Source: Pseudonocardia kunmingensis (GTDB lineage Bacteria; Actinomycetota; Actinomycetes; Mycobacteriales; Pseudonocardiaceae). From it: a DNA stretch of 64,000 nucleotides. Below the pieces are notes generated by a model. The model was not told the DNA's origin and did not search any database. It was given only the letters and a program-made list of their open reading frames with translations. A program made the translations under genes and the position numbers. Location of the stretch: assembly GCF_006716445.1 (NCBI RefSeq), contig NZ_VFPA01000001.1:930001-994000 (forward strand), written 5' to 3'. The stretch's first letter is position 1. Each line of letters starts with the position of its first letter. Below are positions 44,151-52,965 of this stretch, piece after piece.

Positions 44151-45380
44151 TCAACCGCCGCCGTCGGTGACCCCGTCAGCCAGGCCCGCCACCGACCCCA
44201 CCACGACCACCGCGGGCGGGTTGATCCCCTGCTCGCGCACCGCGTCGGCGACCGTGGCCAGCGTGGCGCGCAGCGAGCGCTGGATGCGCATCGTGCCGTC
44301 CTGCACCACGGCCACGGGCGTGTCGGCGGGGCGGCCGCCGTCGATCAGCGCCGCGGCGAACGCCCCGATCCGCTCGACCGCCATGAGCAGCACCACCGTG
44401 CCGCGCAGCCGCGCGAGGGCGGGCCAGTCGACGAGGCTGCGCGGGTCGTCCGGCGCGACGTGCCCGGACACCACGACGATCTCGTGCGCCACGCCGCGGT
44501 GGCTGACCGGCACGTCGGCGACGGCCGGGGCGGCGAACGCGCTCGTCACGCCAGGCACGACCGTGACCGGCACCCCGGCCTCGGCGCAGGCCAGCGCCTC
44601 CTCGAAGCCGCGGCCGAAGACGTAGGGGTCACCGCCCTTGAGCCGCACCACGAACTTGCCCGCCCGCGCGTGCTCGACGAGCAGCTCGTTGATCCGCGCC
44701 TGGTTCATCGCGCGCCCGTAGGGGATCTTGGACGCGTCGATCACCTCGACGTGCGGGGCGAGGGAGTCGAGCAGGTCGCGGGGGCCGAGCCGGTCGGTGA
44801 CCACGACGTCGGCGCGTGCGAGCAGCCGCCGCCCGCGCACCGTGATCAGCTCGGGGTCGCCGGGACCGCCGCCGACGAGCGCGACGCCCGGGTGCACCGG
44901 CTCCGCGGAGTCGTCGACGAGGCCGGCGTGCAGGGCCTCGACCAGCGCCGTGCGGACGGCGGCGGAGCGGCGCGGGTTGCGCCCGGCGAGGACGCCGACG
45001 GTGAGCCCGTCGTGGCGCCCGACGGCGGGGGTGACCGCGCTGCCGGCCGGGGCGTCGTCGGCGCGGACGCAGAACACGCGCCGCTCGTGGGCCTCCGCGC
45101 CCACCGCGGCGTTCACGTCCGCGTCGTCGGTGCAGGCGATCGCGTACCAGGCGCCGTCGAGGTCGCCGGGGCGGTAGCCGCGCGCGGTCCAGCGCACCTC
45201 GCCCGCGCCTGCCATGCCCTCGACGGCCGGGGTGACCTCCGGGGCGACGACCTCCACGTCGGCGCCCGCCGCGAGCAACCCGCCGAGGCGGCGCTGGGCG
45301 ACGACGCCGCCGCCGACCACGACGACGCGGCGGCCGGCGAGGTCGAGCCCGACGAGATACGGGTCCATGGGCAGCATCAT
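44151..45380 (-). CDS. cobA: Siroheme synthase-type protein: precorrin-2 dehydrogenase domain fused to uroporphyrinogen-III C-methyltransferase
   Basis: A 409-residue fusion. The N-terminal NAD-binding precorrin-2 dehydrogenase/ferrochelatase-like part (about 1-165) has RRVVVVGGGVVAQRRLGGLL. The C-terminal SAM-dependent uroporphyrinogen-III methyltransferase (about 170-409) has LVGGGPGDPELITVRGRRLL, VRLKGGDPYVFGRGFEE and VPGVTSAFAAPA. It supplies precorrin-2 for cobalamin and siroheme. ATG 45380 overlaps the cbiX stop as ATGA. It is the last gene of the riboswitch-controlled unit. Confidence 0.93.
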   Translation of the reverse strand: MMLPMDPYLVGLDLAGRRVVVVGGGVVAQRRLGGLLAAGADVEVVAPEVTPAVEGMAGAGEVRWTARGYRPGDLDGAWYAIACTDDADVNAAVGAEAHERRVFCVRADDAPAGSAVTPAVGRHDGLTVGVLAGRNPRRSAAVRTALVEALHAGLVDDSAEPVHPGVALVGGGPGDPELITVRGRRLLARADVVVTDRLGPRDLLDSLAPHVEVIDASKIPYGRAMNQARINELLVEHARAGKFVVRLKGGDPYVFGRGFEEALACAEAGVPVTVVPGVTSAFAAPAVADVPVSHRGVAHEIVVVSGHVAPDDPRSLVDWPALARLRGTVVLLMAVERIGAFAAALIDGGRPADTPVAVVQDGTMRIQRSLRATLATVADAVREQGINPPAVVVVGSVAGLADGVTDGGG

Positions 45381-46273
45381 CCCGCCTGCACGTGACCGTG
45401 CCCGTGCCCGTGTCCGTGCCCGTGGGACGGGTCGTCCGGGTGGTGGTGCGGGGTCTGCGCGGCGCCGAGCTTGTCCTCGAACCCGGGCAGCAGCACCCGG
45501 TAGGCGCAGGTGTCGCAGTTCATCCGGATGTCGCCGTGCAGGGCCTCGCGGTAGCGCTCGAGCACCAGCTCGGCGAGCTGGGGGCAGTCGCCGATGTGCG
45601 GGGCCACGCGCACGTCGACGTCCGGGTGCGCGGCGGCGAACGCACGGGCCTGGTCGCCGACGCGGCGCGGCAGCACGCCGTCGAACAGGAAGTAGGGCGC
45701 CACGACGACGCGGCGCGCGCCCAGCGCCCGGCAGCGGGCGAGGCCGCCGGGCACGTCCGGGCCGGTCAGGGAGACGAACGCGGGCTCGACGAAGTCGTAG
45801 CCGCGACCCTCCTGCAGCAGCCGGGCGACCTTGCAGACCTCGGCGTTCGCGTCCGGGTCGGTGGAGCCGCGGCCGACGAGCAGCACGGCCGTGCCCTCCG
45901 CGGGCGCGACCTCGGCGATGCGGGCCTCGACGGCCTGCTGCAGCAGCGGGTGCGGGCCGAGCGGGCGCCCGAAGACGTAGCCGGTGGCCGGGTCGCGCAC
46001 CACCTCGCGCTGCAGGGCCGCGGGGATGTCGCCCTTCGCGTGCCCGGCGGCGACCAGCACCATCGGCACCGCGGCCATCGTCGTGTGCCCGCGGCCGGAC
46101 AGGTCGGTCCAGGCCTCGTGGACCGTCGGCGCGGACAGCTCGATGAAGCCGCCCGCGGCATCGATCCCGTCGGCGGCGAGCAGCCCCCGCATCCGGTCGG
46201 TGAACGCGACGAACTCCGCGACGCCCCCGGCGTCGACCGTTCCGTGCCCGACGAGCAGCAGCGGCGCGCTCAC
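45377..46273 (-). CDS. cbiX: Sirohydrochlorin chelatase/CbiX-like protein with His-rich tail
   Basis: A 298-residue class-II chelatase with two CbiX halves: LLLVGHGTVDAGGVAEFVAF at the N-terminus (active-site His) and LLVGRGSTDPDANAEVCKVAR at ~130. A four-Cys/His-like segment (MNCDTCAYR) is near 250, and the C-terminus holds HHHPDD and five HG repeats, a metal-binding tail. It inserts cobalt or iron into sirohydrochlorin. Occurring beside CobN it may serve siroheme or act as a cobalt chaperone. GTG 46273 overlaps the cobH stop. Confidence 0.88.
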   Translation of the reverse strand: MSAPLLLVGHGTVDAGGVAEFVAFTDRMRGLLAADGIDAAGGFIELSAPTVHEAWTDLSGRGHTTMAAVPMVLVAAGHAKGDIPAALQREVVRDPATGYVFGRPLGPHPLLQQAVEARIAEVAPAEGTAVLLVGRGSTDPDANAEVCKVARLLQEGRGYDFVEPAFVSLTGPDVPGGLARCRALGARRVVVAPYFLFDGVLPRRVGDQARAFAAAHPDVDVRVAPHIGDCPQLAELVLERYREALHGDIRMNCDTCAYRVLLPGFEDKLGAAQTPHHHPDDPSHGHGHGHGHGHVQAG

Positions 46274-46866
46274 GGTGCCTCCTCGGCGTAGAGGAGCGCG
46301 TTGACGGCGGCGGCCGCGACCGCCGCACCGCCGCGCTCGCTGCGGTTGGACACGGCCGGGAGCCCGGACGCGCGCAGCGCCGCCTTGGCGTCGACGGCGC
46401 CGACGAACCCGACCGGCAACCCCACGACGAGGGGGGTGCGCAGCAGCCCCTCGGCGGCGCAGCGGACGAGCTCGGCCAGCGCGGTCGGGGCGTTGCCGAT
46501 GGCCCACACCGCGCCGTCGGGGTGCTGGGCGACGGCGGCGCGGATCCCCGCGGCCGAGCGGGTGAGCCCCGGCTCCGGCGCGGCGGCCAGGTCGAGCGCG
46601 ACCGTCGCCTGCCGGGCGGTGATCCCGGCGGCGACCATCCGCACGTCCGTGACCAGCGGCGCGCCCGCGAGCAGCGCCTCCCGGCCGGCGCGCAGGGCGT
46701 CCTCGGCGGTGACGAGGTCGCCCACCCACGTGGTGTCGGCGCTCGTGTGCACCACGCGCTCGACGACGGCGCGGGTGAGCGGCGGCAGATCGGTGGTGTC
46801 GAGCCTGCGGCGCAGGATCGCGTACGACTCCTGCTCGATCGGGTGCACGGCGGCGCGCGCGTTCAC
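46270..46866 (-). CDS. cobH: Precorrin-8X methylmutase
   Basis: Moves the C11 methyl to C12, giving hydrogenobyrinate. It has 198 residues. Family blocks are HPIEQESYAILRRRLD with the catalytic His at the start, ERVVHTSADTTW, and the C-terminal VGLPVGFVGAVDAKAALRAS followed by SNRSERGG. The start is GTG 46866 with GGGGAGGAGCACC upstream. First gene of the cobH-cbiX-cysG unit, behind a riboswitch. Confidence 0.94.
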   Translation of the reverse strand: MNARAAVHPIEQESYAILRRRLDTTDLPPLTRAVVERVVHTSADTTWVGDLVTAEDALRAGREALLAGAPLVTDVRMVAAGITARQATVALDLAAAPEPGLTRSAAGIRAAVAQHPDGAVWAIGNAPTALAELVRCAAEGLLRTPLVVGLPVGFVGAVDAKAALRASGLPAVSNRSERGGAAVAAAAVNALLYAEEAP

Positions 46867-46909
46867 GGTGCTCCTCCCCGGGTGTCCACGCCCGGACGGG
46901 GTCGGTGGT

Positions 46910-47012
46910 GGGTGCGCCACGCGAGGTCTGGCTCCCCGGCGCCGCGGCGCCGGATCACAGTGGCGGGTCCGCCCCGGTCTCGCACCGGGTTCCCGCGCAG
47001 CCGGGCGAGCCT
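46910..47012 (-). ncRNA. Cobalamin riboswitch upstream of cobH
   Basis: On the minus strand, AACCCGGTGCGAGACCGGG is followed by CGGACCCGCCACTGTGA, a GC-rich hairpin, and the B12 box GGGGAGCCAGACCTCGC. It sits about 45 bases before the cobH start. This is the second independent aptamer in the window; it probably represses cobH-cbiX-cysG. Confidence 0.9.
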
Positions 47013-47039
47013 ATCCCGGCGTCGGCCCCGGCCCGTCCG

Positions 47040-47948
47040 TCACGTGCGCGAGGTCGCACCCGCCGAGCCACCACCGGGATCGTCGACGCCGAGAACGGCG
47101 AGGAACGCGGCGGCCGCGGGCGTGGCGCCGTCGCGGCTCCAGACGACGTGTTCGACGCGGGTCGGCGCGTCGACGACCTCGATCGTGGTCACGCCGGTGA
47201 GCTGGGGCACGTAGGCGGACGGGAGCATCGCGATCCCGAGGCCCTGTTCGACGAGCCGGGCGATGAGGAACGCGGTCGTCACCTCGAAGGCGACGTCGCG
47301 GGTGAGACCGGCGGCCGAGAAGGCGTCGTCGGACTCGGCACGGCCGGCCGTCCTGGCCGGCAGGTCCACGAACACCTCGCCGGCGAGCCTGCGGAGGTCG
47401 ACCACCTGCTCCCCGGCGAGCGGGTGGTCCGGGGCCACCACCGCGACGAGCCGGTCGCGGGCGAGCTCGTGGGCGTGGACACCGCGGGGGCGTACCGACG
47501 TCGGCAGGCCCAGGAACGCCACATCCACGGCTCCCTGCTCGACCTGCTCGACGAGCTCCTCGCTCGCGCGCACGCGCAGGCCGACTCGGACGTGCGGATA
47601 CCGCTCGCGGAAGGCACGCAGGGCCGCGGGGATGTCGACGGCGGCGACGGTGGAGATCAGGCCCACGGCGAGCCGGCCGCGCACCTCCCCGACTGCCGCG
47701 GCGGCCTCGGCGGCCGCGCGCTCGGCGGCGTCCAGGCACTGGCGGGCGGCCGGGAGGAACGCTGTACCGGCCGGTGTCAGCCGCACCCGCCGGCTGGTGC
47801 GCTCGAACAGCCGCGCTCCCAGCTCCCGCTCCAGGCGGGCGATCTGGTGGCTGAGCGCGGACTGAACGACGAGGCAGCGCTCCGCGGCCCGGGTGAAGTT
47901 GCTCGTCTCGGCGACGGCGACCACGTAGCGCAGCTGCTGGAGCTCCAT
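47040..47948 (-). CDS. LysR-family regulator
   Basis: A 302-residue regulator. The winged helix occupies residues 1-60 (ELQQLRYVVAVAETSNFTRA, QSALSHQIARLERELGARLF), followed by a periplasmic-binding-protein-like effector domain. ATG 47948 is chosen as the normal LysR start, MELQQLRYV; an earlier ATG would add 13 odd residues. It is divergent from the nitroreductase relic and two exporter genes, which it may have regulated. Confidence 0.9.
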   Translation of the reverse strand: MELQQLRYVVAVAETSNFTRAAERCLVVQSALSHQIARLERELGARLFERTSRRVRLTPAGTAFLPAARQCLDAAERAAAEAAAAVGEVRGRLAVGLISTVAAVDIPAALRAFRERYPHVRVGLRVRASEELVEQVEQGAVDVAFLGLPTSVRPRGVHAHELARDRLVAVVAPDHPLAGEQVVDLRRLAGEVFVDLPARTAGRAESDDAFSAAGLTRDVAFEVTTAFLIARLVEQGLGIAMLPSAYVPQLTGVTTIEVVDAPTRVEHVVWSRDGATPAAAAFLAVLGVDDPGGGSAGATSRT

Positions 47949-47960
47949 CCATCCATCGTG

Positions 47961-47974
47961 CATCGAGATCGATG
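47961..47974. promoter_or_regulatory. Probable LysR operator
   Basis: CATCGA-GA-TCGATG is a perfect 6-bp inverted repeat containing a T-N11-A type core, 13 bases upstream of the LysR start in the divergent gap. LysR regulators usually bind such a site and repress themselves. Confidence 0.5.
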
Positions 47975-48026
47975 GAATGACAAGCATGTATTGGACTCAT
48001 AGGTTGATGCGGATGAGACTTCGGGC

Positions 48027-48647
48027 GTGACCGAAAAGCAGTCCACCACCGTCCACATGTGGTTCGATCCGCGCTGCCCGTGGGCGTGGATCACCTCGCG
48101 CTGGTTGCGGGAAGTCGAACAGGTCCGTCCCATCGAGACGCGTTTCCACGTGATGAGCCTCTCGGTCCTCAACGAGGGTCGGGAAGTTCCGGAGAAGTAC
48201 CGGAAGGGAATGGTCGAGGGTCGGGGCCCGGTGCGCGTCTGCATCGCCGCCGAGCAGCAGTACGGGGGCGACGTGCTGCGACCGCTCTACACCGCCCATG
48301 GGCAGCCGGATCCATCACCAGCAATCCGGCTTGGGATCCGGCATGGCGCTCGCCGATGCCGGTCTCCCGGCCGACCTCGTCGCCGCGGCGGATGTGAGCG
48401 ATTTCGACGCGGCGCCACGCGCGAGTCACCACGCCGGCATGGATCCCGTCGGCGCCGAGATCGGCTCCCCCGTCATCCATGTCCCGGGGCCCGACGGGGA
48501 ACTCATCGCGTTCTTCGGCCCGGTGGTGTCCCCCACTCCGCGGGGAGAGGCCGCGGCCGCCTCTGGGACGGCGTACTCGCCGTGACGGGCACCGACGGGT
48601 TCTTCGAACTCACACGCAACCGCAACCGCGACCACGCCTTCGCGTGA
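48027..48647 (+). pseudogene. Mycothiol-dependent nitroreductase (Rv2466c-like DsbA family), two frameshifts
   Basis: Frame 1 codes for the N-terminus ([20 protein letters not shown], with CPW active site) up to LYTAHG near base 48300. The homologous middle part ([20 protein letters not shown] to [12 protein letters not shown]) is in another frame. From about 48562 the first frame resumes with [20 protein letters not shown]. The simplest reading is a one-base gain near 48300 and a one-base loss near 48556. Unless the sequence is in error, the enzyme is inactive. The stop still overlaps the next gene by 4 bases. Confidence 0.8.
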
Positions 48648-49543
48648 CCGCGAACCTGAACGCACGTGGACCGCGCGCGACGACGAGCCGCCGGCGGTTG
48701 CGCACCGCGGGTATGACGGCGCTGGCGCCGGCGATCTGGGGCAGCACCTACCTGGTGACGACCGAGTGGCTGCCGCCGGACCGCCCGCTCCTCGCCACCA
48801 CGGTGCGGGCACTTCCCGCAGGCCTGATCCTGCTGCCCTTCGCCCGCATGCTGCCGACCGGTATGTGGCTGTGGCGCGCCCTGGTGCTCGGGACGCTCAA
48901 CGTCGGCGCGTTCAACTTCCTGCTGTTCGTCGCGGCCTACCGCCTACCCGGTGGGGTCGCAGCGATGATCATGGCGGTGCAGCCGATGGTCGTGCTGGTC
49001 CTGGCGGCCCTGCTCCTCAAGGACCGGATCCGCGTCCCGCACGTGGTGGCGTGCCTCCTCGGCGCAGGCGGTGTCGTACTGCTCGTGTTCCAGGGCGCGG
49101 CGGCACCGGATCTCGTCGGTGTGGCGGCGGCACTGGCCGCGGCAGCCTCCATGGCCACCGGCATCACGCTGACCAAGCTGTGGGGACGTCCCGACGGAGT
49201 GGGGCTGCTCGCGTTCACCGGTTGGCAGCTCACCGCCGGCGGGCTCGTGTCGTTGCCCTTCACGCTGGCGATCGAAGGGCTGCCGAGAGTACTCACCGGA
49301 GCCAACATCGCCGGTTTCGGCTATCTCATCGTGCTGGGTGCCGTACTCAGTTATGCGATCTGGTTCCGCGGGATCGAGAGGTTGCCGGCATTCGCGGTCT
49401 CCTTCCTCGCCCTGGGCAGCCCGATCGTCGCCACCCTGCTCGGATACCTGTTCCTGCGCCAGACGCTGTCGCTCCTGCAGGTGGTCGGGATCCTGGTGAT
49501 CCTCGCCGGCGTGCTGCTCGCACAATTCAAACCCACGATGTGA
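48644..49543 (+). CDS. EamA/DMT-family transporter
   Basis: A 299-residue membrane protein with ten helices in two EamA repeats ([20 protein letters not shown] in helix 1, [20 protein letters not shown] and [18 protein letters not shown] in the second repeat). Exports amino acids or metabolites; substrate unknown. GTG 48644 sits in a 4-base overlap with the frameshifted nitroreductase, which may affect its translation. An MFS exporter gene follows after 17 bases. Confidence 0.88.
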   Translation: MTANLNARGPRATTSRRRLRTAGMTALAPAIWGSTYLVTTEWLPPDRPLLATTVRALPAGLILLPFARMLPTGMWLWRALVLGTLNVGAFNFLLFVAAYRLPGGVAAMIMAVQPMVVLVLAALLLKDRIRVPHVVACLLGAGGVVLLVFQGAAAPDLVGVAAALAAAASMATGITLTKLWGRPDGVGLLAFTGWQLTAGGLVSLPFTLAIEGLPRVLTGANIAGFGYLIVLGAVLSYAIWFRGIERLPAFAVSFLALGSPIVATLLGYLFLRQTLSLLQVVGILVILAGVLLAQFKPTM

Positions 49544-49560
49544 ACAGTCAGAAGGATGAA

Positions 49561-50760
49561 ATGGTCACACAGGATGAACGTACGCACTCCACCGCGAGAG
49601 GATGGCTGGGAGTAGCGGCGATCACGGCGAGCCTGTTCGTCTTCCTCACCACCGAACTGATGCCCATCGGCCTGCTCACCCCGCTGAGCACGAGTTTGGA
49701 GATCACTGCCGGAACCGCCGGCCTGATGGTCACCCTGTACGGCATCTCGGCCGGGATGGGCGTGCCGTTCATCGTGGCCTGGACCAGGCGCGTCAACCGG
49801 CGCGTCCTGTTGTCCACGCTCCTGGTGGTGCTGTCGGTGGGGAACCTCGTCACCGCGATCTCCCCGAACTACCCCTTGGTCCTCACCACGCGACTCGTCA
49901 TGGGATTCGCCAGCGGCGTGTTCTGGGCGATCGGTGTGAGCATGGCGATGCGCATCGTTCCGCCGCACCACGCGAGCCGGGCGGCCGCGGTCGTGATGTC
50001 GGGCATCTCGATCGCCACGGTGGCGGGCATCCCCCTGGGAACGGTCGTCGAGAGCCTCACCAGCTGGCGCACCACGTTCCTGATCTGGGCCGGTCTCGGC
50101 GTGCTGGTGCTCGTCGCGGTCGCCGCCACGGTCCCCTCACTGCCGTCGCAGAACGCGGTTGCGGTTCGGGAGGTCTTCGGGCTCCCGCTATGGAACGTGC
50201 GGCTGCGGCTGGTGCTGGTCGTCGTCGTGCTGTTCGTGCTCGGCCACTTCGGGGCGTACACCTTCGTGCGCCCCTTCCTGGAGAGCGACGCCTCCGCCAC
50301 ACCCGTCTACATCACGGCCGCGCTGATGATCTTCGGTGCGGGCGGTGCGATCGGCAACGTCATCGCCGGGTACACCGTGACCAGGAGCGTGCGGACCAGC
50401 TTCGTCGTCGGCGCTGCGGGACTCGTGGGGTCCTTGCTGTTGCTGCTCGCCATCGGTCAGGTCCCGGCAGCCCCGCTCGTCCTGCTGGGCCTCTGGGGGA
50501 TCTCCTTCGGCGTCGTCCAACTGAGCCAGCTCACCATGACGCAGGCCGCGGCACCCGACACCTTCGAAGCCGCCATGTCGCTCAACACCCTGGCGTACAA
50601 CTCGTCGATCGCGATCGGCGCGCTCCTCGGCGGGCTGCTGGTCGACAACGCCGGTGTACGGAGCGTCATCTGGTTCGGCGCGGCGCTGACGGCGGCGTCG
50701 CTGCTCGTCATGCTCACCACCCGCCGGACGACGTCGGGCGCGCCGGCCGGCAGTGGGTGA
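49561..50760 (+). CDS. MFS transporter, DHA1/AraJ-like efflux protein
   Basis: A 399-residue, 12-helix transporter. SLFVFLTTELMPIGLLTPLS in helix 1, MVTLYGISAGMGVPFIVAWT and NRRVLLSTLLVVLSVGN match sugar-efflux/drug-efflux DHA1 proteins. Substrate unknown. ATG 49561; AGAAGGATGAA precedes it. It is co-transcribed with the EamA gene, and both are divergent from the LysR gene. Confidence 0.9.
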   Translation: MVTQDERTHSTARGWLGVAAITASLFVFLTTELMPIGLLTPLSTSLEITAGTAGLMVTLYGISAGMGVPFIVAWTRRVNRRVLLSTLLVVLSVGNLVTAISPNYPLVLTTRLVMGFASGVFWAIGVSMAMRIVPPHHASRAAAVVMSGISIATVAGIPLGTVVESLTSWRTTFLIWAGLGVLVLVAVAATVPSLPSQNAVAVREVFGLPLWNVRLRLVLVVVVLFVLGHFGAYTFVRPFLESDASATPVYITAALMIFGAGGAIGNVIAGYTVTRSVRTSFVVGAAGLVGSLLLLLAIGQVPAAPLVLLGLWGISFGVVQLSQLTMTQAAAPDTFEAAMSLNTLAYNSSIAIGALLGGLLVDNAGVRSVIWFGAALTAASLLVMLTTRRTTSGAPAGSG

Positions 50761-50766
50761 CCGCGA

Positions 50767-51140
50767 TCAGCGGGCCGGGGACCAGGCGGCGAGCTGGGCC
50801 GCGATCTCGTCCAGGTCGTCGAGGGTGCCGGCGGCGACGGCAACCACCAGGTCGACCACCTCGTCCTGGCCGATGACGACCCGATGGCCGTTGATGCCGA
50901 GGAAGACCGCGGGCGCCGCCCAGGCCAGGCGCTTGTTCCCGTCGACGAGCGCGTGGTTGCGCGCCAGCGAGTGCAGCAGCGCGGCGGCCTTCAGATGGAG
51001 GCTCGGATAGGCGTCGGCGCCGAAGACCGTGGGCGACCCAGCGCGGAATCCAGGAGCCCGATGTCGCGCACGAGGACGTCGCCCTCCACCGACGCGTCGG
51101 CGATCCGCAGGAGGTTGTCGAGCGAGAGGTAGCGGGTCAC
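50767..51140 (-). pseudogene. Doc-type (Fic fold) toxin, frameshifted
   Basis: The frame from GTG 51140 reads TRYLSLDNLLRIADASVEGD ... LLDSALGRP and then ends early. The rest of the Doc fold, with TVFGADAYPSLHLKAAALL and the active-site loop HALVDGNKRLAW, is in the next frame and ends at 50767. A one-base loss at about 51031-51040 explains this. Doc toxins phosphorylate EF-Tu. GTGA overlap with the antitoxin gene shows the original pair. Confidence 0.8.
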
Positions 51141-51343
51141 GAGTCGCCGAGACGGCGGAGCGCCTCCTCGTACGTGGTGACGACGTACTGCAGCTCCTCG
51201 TCCACGAGCCGGGCGTTGCCGCGGCGCGCGACGTACTCGCGCAGGGCGGCTCGGGCCACCTCCTGCATCGAACGCGATTCGATCTCGGCCTGTGCGCGGA
51301 GGGCCTCGGTCTCCTCGTCGGTGAGTCGCAGGGTCATCGCCAT
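51137..51343 (-). CDS. Antitoxin, ribbon-helix-helix type, partner of Doc
   Basis: A 68-residue protein with the short strand MTLRLTDEETEALRAQ followed by two helices (SMQEVARAALREYVARR), an Arc/CopG-like DNA-binding fold, and a C-terminal helix for toxin binding. The start is ATG 51343, since the upstream extension is Arg-only. It overlaps the toxin by 4 bases. Still intact although its toxin is frameshifted. Confidence 0.78.
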   Translation of the reverse strand: MAMTLRLTDEETEALRAQAEIESRSMQEVARAALREYVARRGNARLVDEELQYVVTTYEEALRRLGDS

Positions 51344-51392
51344 GCGACGACGATACCGCCGTGATACCACCGCTGTCAGAAGATGGTTCCGG

Positions 51393-52586
51393 TCAGGCGT
51401 CCTCGACCAGGCGCGCCCGCCGCGTCCGGAGGAAGGCCCGTTCGGTGTCGTTGGCGGCCAGGGAGATCGCCTCCTCGTAGGCGGCGACGGCGTCGGCGGT
51501 GCGGCCGAGGCGGGCGAGCAGGTCCGCGCGGGTGGCGGGCAGCAGGTGGTAGCCGGGGATCTCGAGCCGGTCGATGATCGCCAGTGCCGGCGCCGGTCCG
51601 TGCACCTCCGCGACGGCGACCGCGCGGTTGAGCGCCACGATCGGGGTCGGGGTGTGCTGCAGCAGCAGGTCGTAGAGCGCCAGCACCTGCGTCCAGTCGG
51701 TCGCGGGCCCGTCGGTGTGCACGGCGTTGATCGCGGCCTGCAACTGGTAGGGCCCCGGCCGGTTGCGGCGCAGGCACCGGCGCACCAGCTCGTGCCCCTC
51801 GGCGATCAGCTCCCGGTCCCACAGCGACCGGTCCTGCTCCGGGAGCACCACCAGCTCACCGGAGGGCCCCACCCGCGCGGGCCGGCGGGCCTCGACGAGC
51901 AGGAGCAGCGCCAGCAACCCGGTCACCTCCGGTTCGTCGGGCATCAGCTCGGCGAGCGCCCGCGCCAGGCGGACGGCCTCCAGGCACAGGTCGGTGCGCA
52001 GCAGCTCCCCCGACGTGGACGCGTAGCCCTCGTTGAAGATCAGGTAGAGGACGGTGAGCACCGAGGCCAGCCGATCCGGGAGGTCGGCGTCGTCGGGCAC
52101 GCGGTAGGGGATCCCGGCGTCCCGGATCTTCTTCTTCGCCCGGACGATCCGCTGCGAGACGGTCACTTCCGGCACCAGGTAGGCCCGGGCGATCTCCGCC
52201 ACCTCCAGCCCCCCGAGCAGGCGCAGCGTGAGCGCGGCCTGCGCGGCGGGCGACAGCGCCGGGTGGCAGCAGGTGAAGATCATGCGGAGCTGGTCGTCGC
52301 GCACCGGTCCCACCTCCTGCGGCTCGTCGGGGCCGTGCAGCAGCAGCGCCTGCGCGTGGCGGGCCTCCCGGGTGGACTCCCGGCGCAGCCGGTCGATCGC
52401 CCGGTTGCGGGCGGTGGTCACGATCCATCCGCCCGGGTTGGGGGGCAGTGCCCGATCCCACTTCTGGACGGCGACCGCGAACGCGTCCTGGACGGCCTCC
52501 TCGGCGAGCCCGATGTCACCGAGCAGCCGCGTCAGCGTGGCCACGCACCGGCCGTACTCCGCCCGGTAGACGCCGTCCAGGTCCAT
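51393..52586 (-). CDS. ECF42-type RNA polymerase sigma factor with TPR-like C-terminus
   Basis: A 397-residue sigma factor. Sigma-2 (DLDGVYRAEYGRCVATLTRL ... AVQDAFAVAVQKW) and sigma-4 (ALTLRLLGGLEVAEIARAYL, VPEVTVSQRIVRAKKKIR) occupy the first ~170 residues. A long C-terminal helical region (DUF6596/TPR-like, with the conserved YLIFNEGY near 205) is the ECF42 hallmark and replaces an anti-sigma factor. It ends a four-gene unit with a DGPF/YCII gene 6 bases upstream, the standard ECF42 neighbour. Confidence 0.9.
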   Translation of the reverse strand: MDLDGVYRAEYGRCVATLTRLLGDIGLAEEAVQDAFAVAVQKWDRALPPNPGGWIVTTARNRAIDRLRRESTREARHAQALLLHGPDEPQEVGPVRDDQLRMIFTCCHPALSPAAQAALTLRLLGGLEVAEIARAYLVPEVTVSQRIVRAKKKIRDAGIPYRVPDDADLPDRLASVLTVLYLIFNEGYASTSGELLRTDLCLEAVRLARALAELMPDEPEVTGLLALLLLVEARRPARVGPSGELVVLPEQDRSLWDRELIAEGHELVRRCLRRNRPGPYQLQAAINAVHTDGPATDWTQVLALYDLLLQHTPTPIVALNRAVAVAEVHGPAPALAIIDRLEIPGYHLLPATRADLLARLGRTADAVAAYEEAISLAANDTERAFLRTRRARLVEDA

Positions 52587-52592
52587 CCGCGC

Positions 52593-52946
52593 TCACGCCC
52601 GCTGCGCGTCTTCGAACGGGCGCACCTCGATCGGGGACCCGCAGGCCAGCACGCACTTCTGCGCCCAGGCCAGCGCCTGGTCGAGATCGTCGCACTCGAT
52701 CACCCAGAACCCGCCGAGCTGCTCCTTGGTCTCGGCGAACGGGCCGTCGGTCATCGTGGTCGTGCCGCCCGCGGGCCGCACGACCGTGGTGGCGTGCGAG
52801 GGCCGCAGGCCCCCGACGAACACCCACGGGACGGCGGCCTGCATCTCGGCGGTGACCCGGGCCGTGCGGGCCATCTGCTCCCGGCGTTCCTCGTCGGTCT
52901 CCGGCGCGCTCTCGTCGTACTGGACGGCGAGCAGGTACTTCGTCAT
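52593..52946 (-). CDS. YCII/DGPF-domain protein
   Basis: A 117-residue alpha/beta protein with MTDGPFAETKEQLGGFWVIE (about 70-89), the DGPF motif, and CDDLDQALAWAQKC. DGPF genes are the conserved partners and targets of ECF42 sigma factors. Biochemical role unsettled. The start is ATG 52946 with GAGGAGCTCGCC before it. Confidence 0.88.
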   Translation of the reverse strand: MTKYLLAVQYDESAPETDEERREQMARTARVTAEMQAAVPWVFVGGLRPSHATTVVRPAGGTTTMTDGPFAETKEQLGGFWVIECDDLDQALAWAQKCVLACGSPIEVRPFEDAQRA

Positions 52947-52965
52947 GGCGAGCTCCTCGGAAAGA

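Noticed and set aside
46910-47012. Treating the GC-rich hairpin upstream of cobH as a plain terminator of the LysR gene
   Set aside because: The conserved cobalamin-aptamer core (CCCGCCACTGT and the B12 box) explains it better and it is on the cobH strand.
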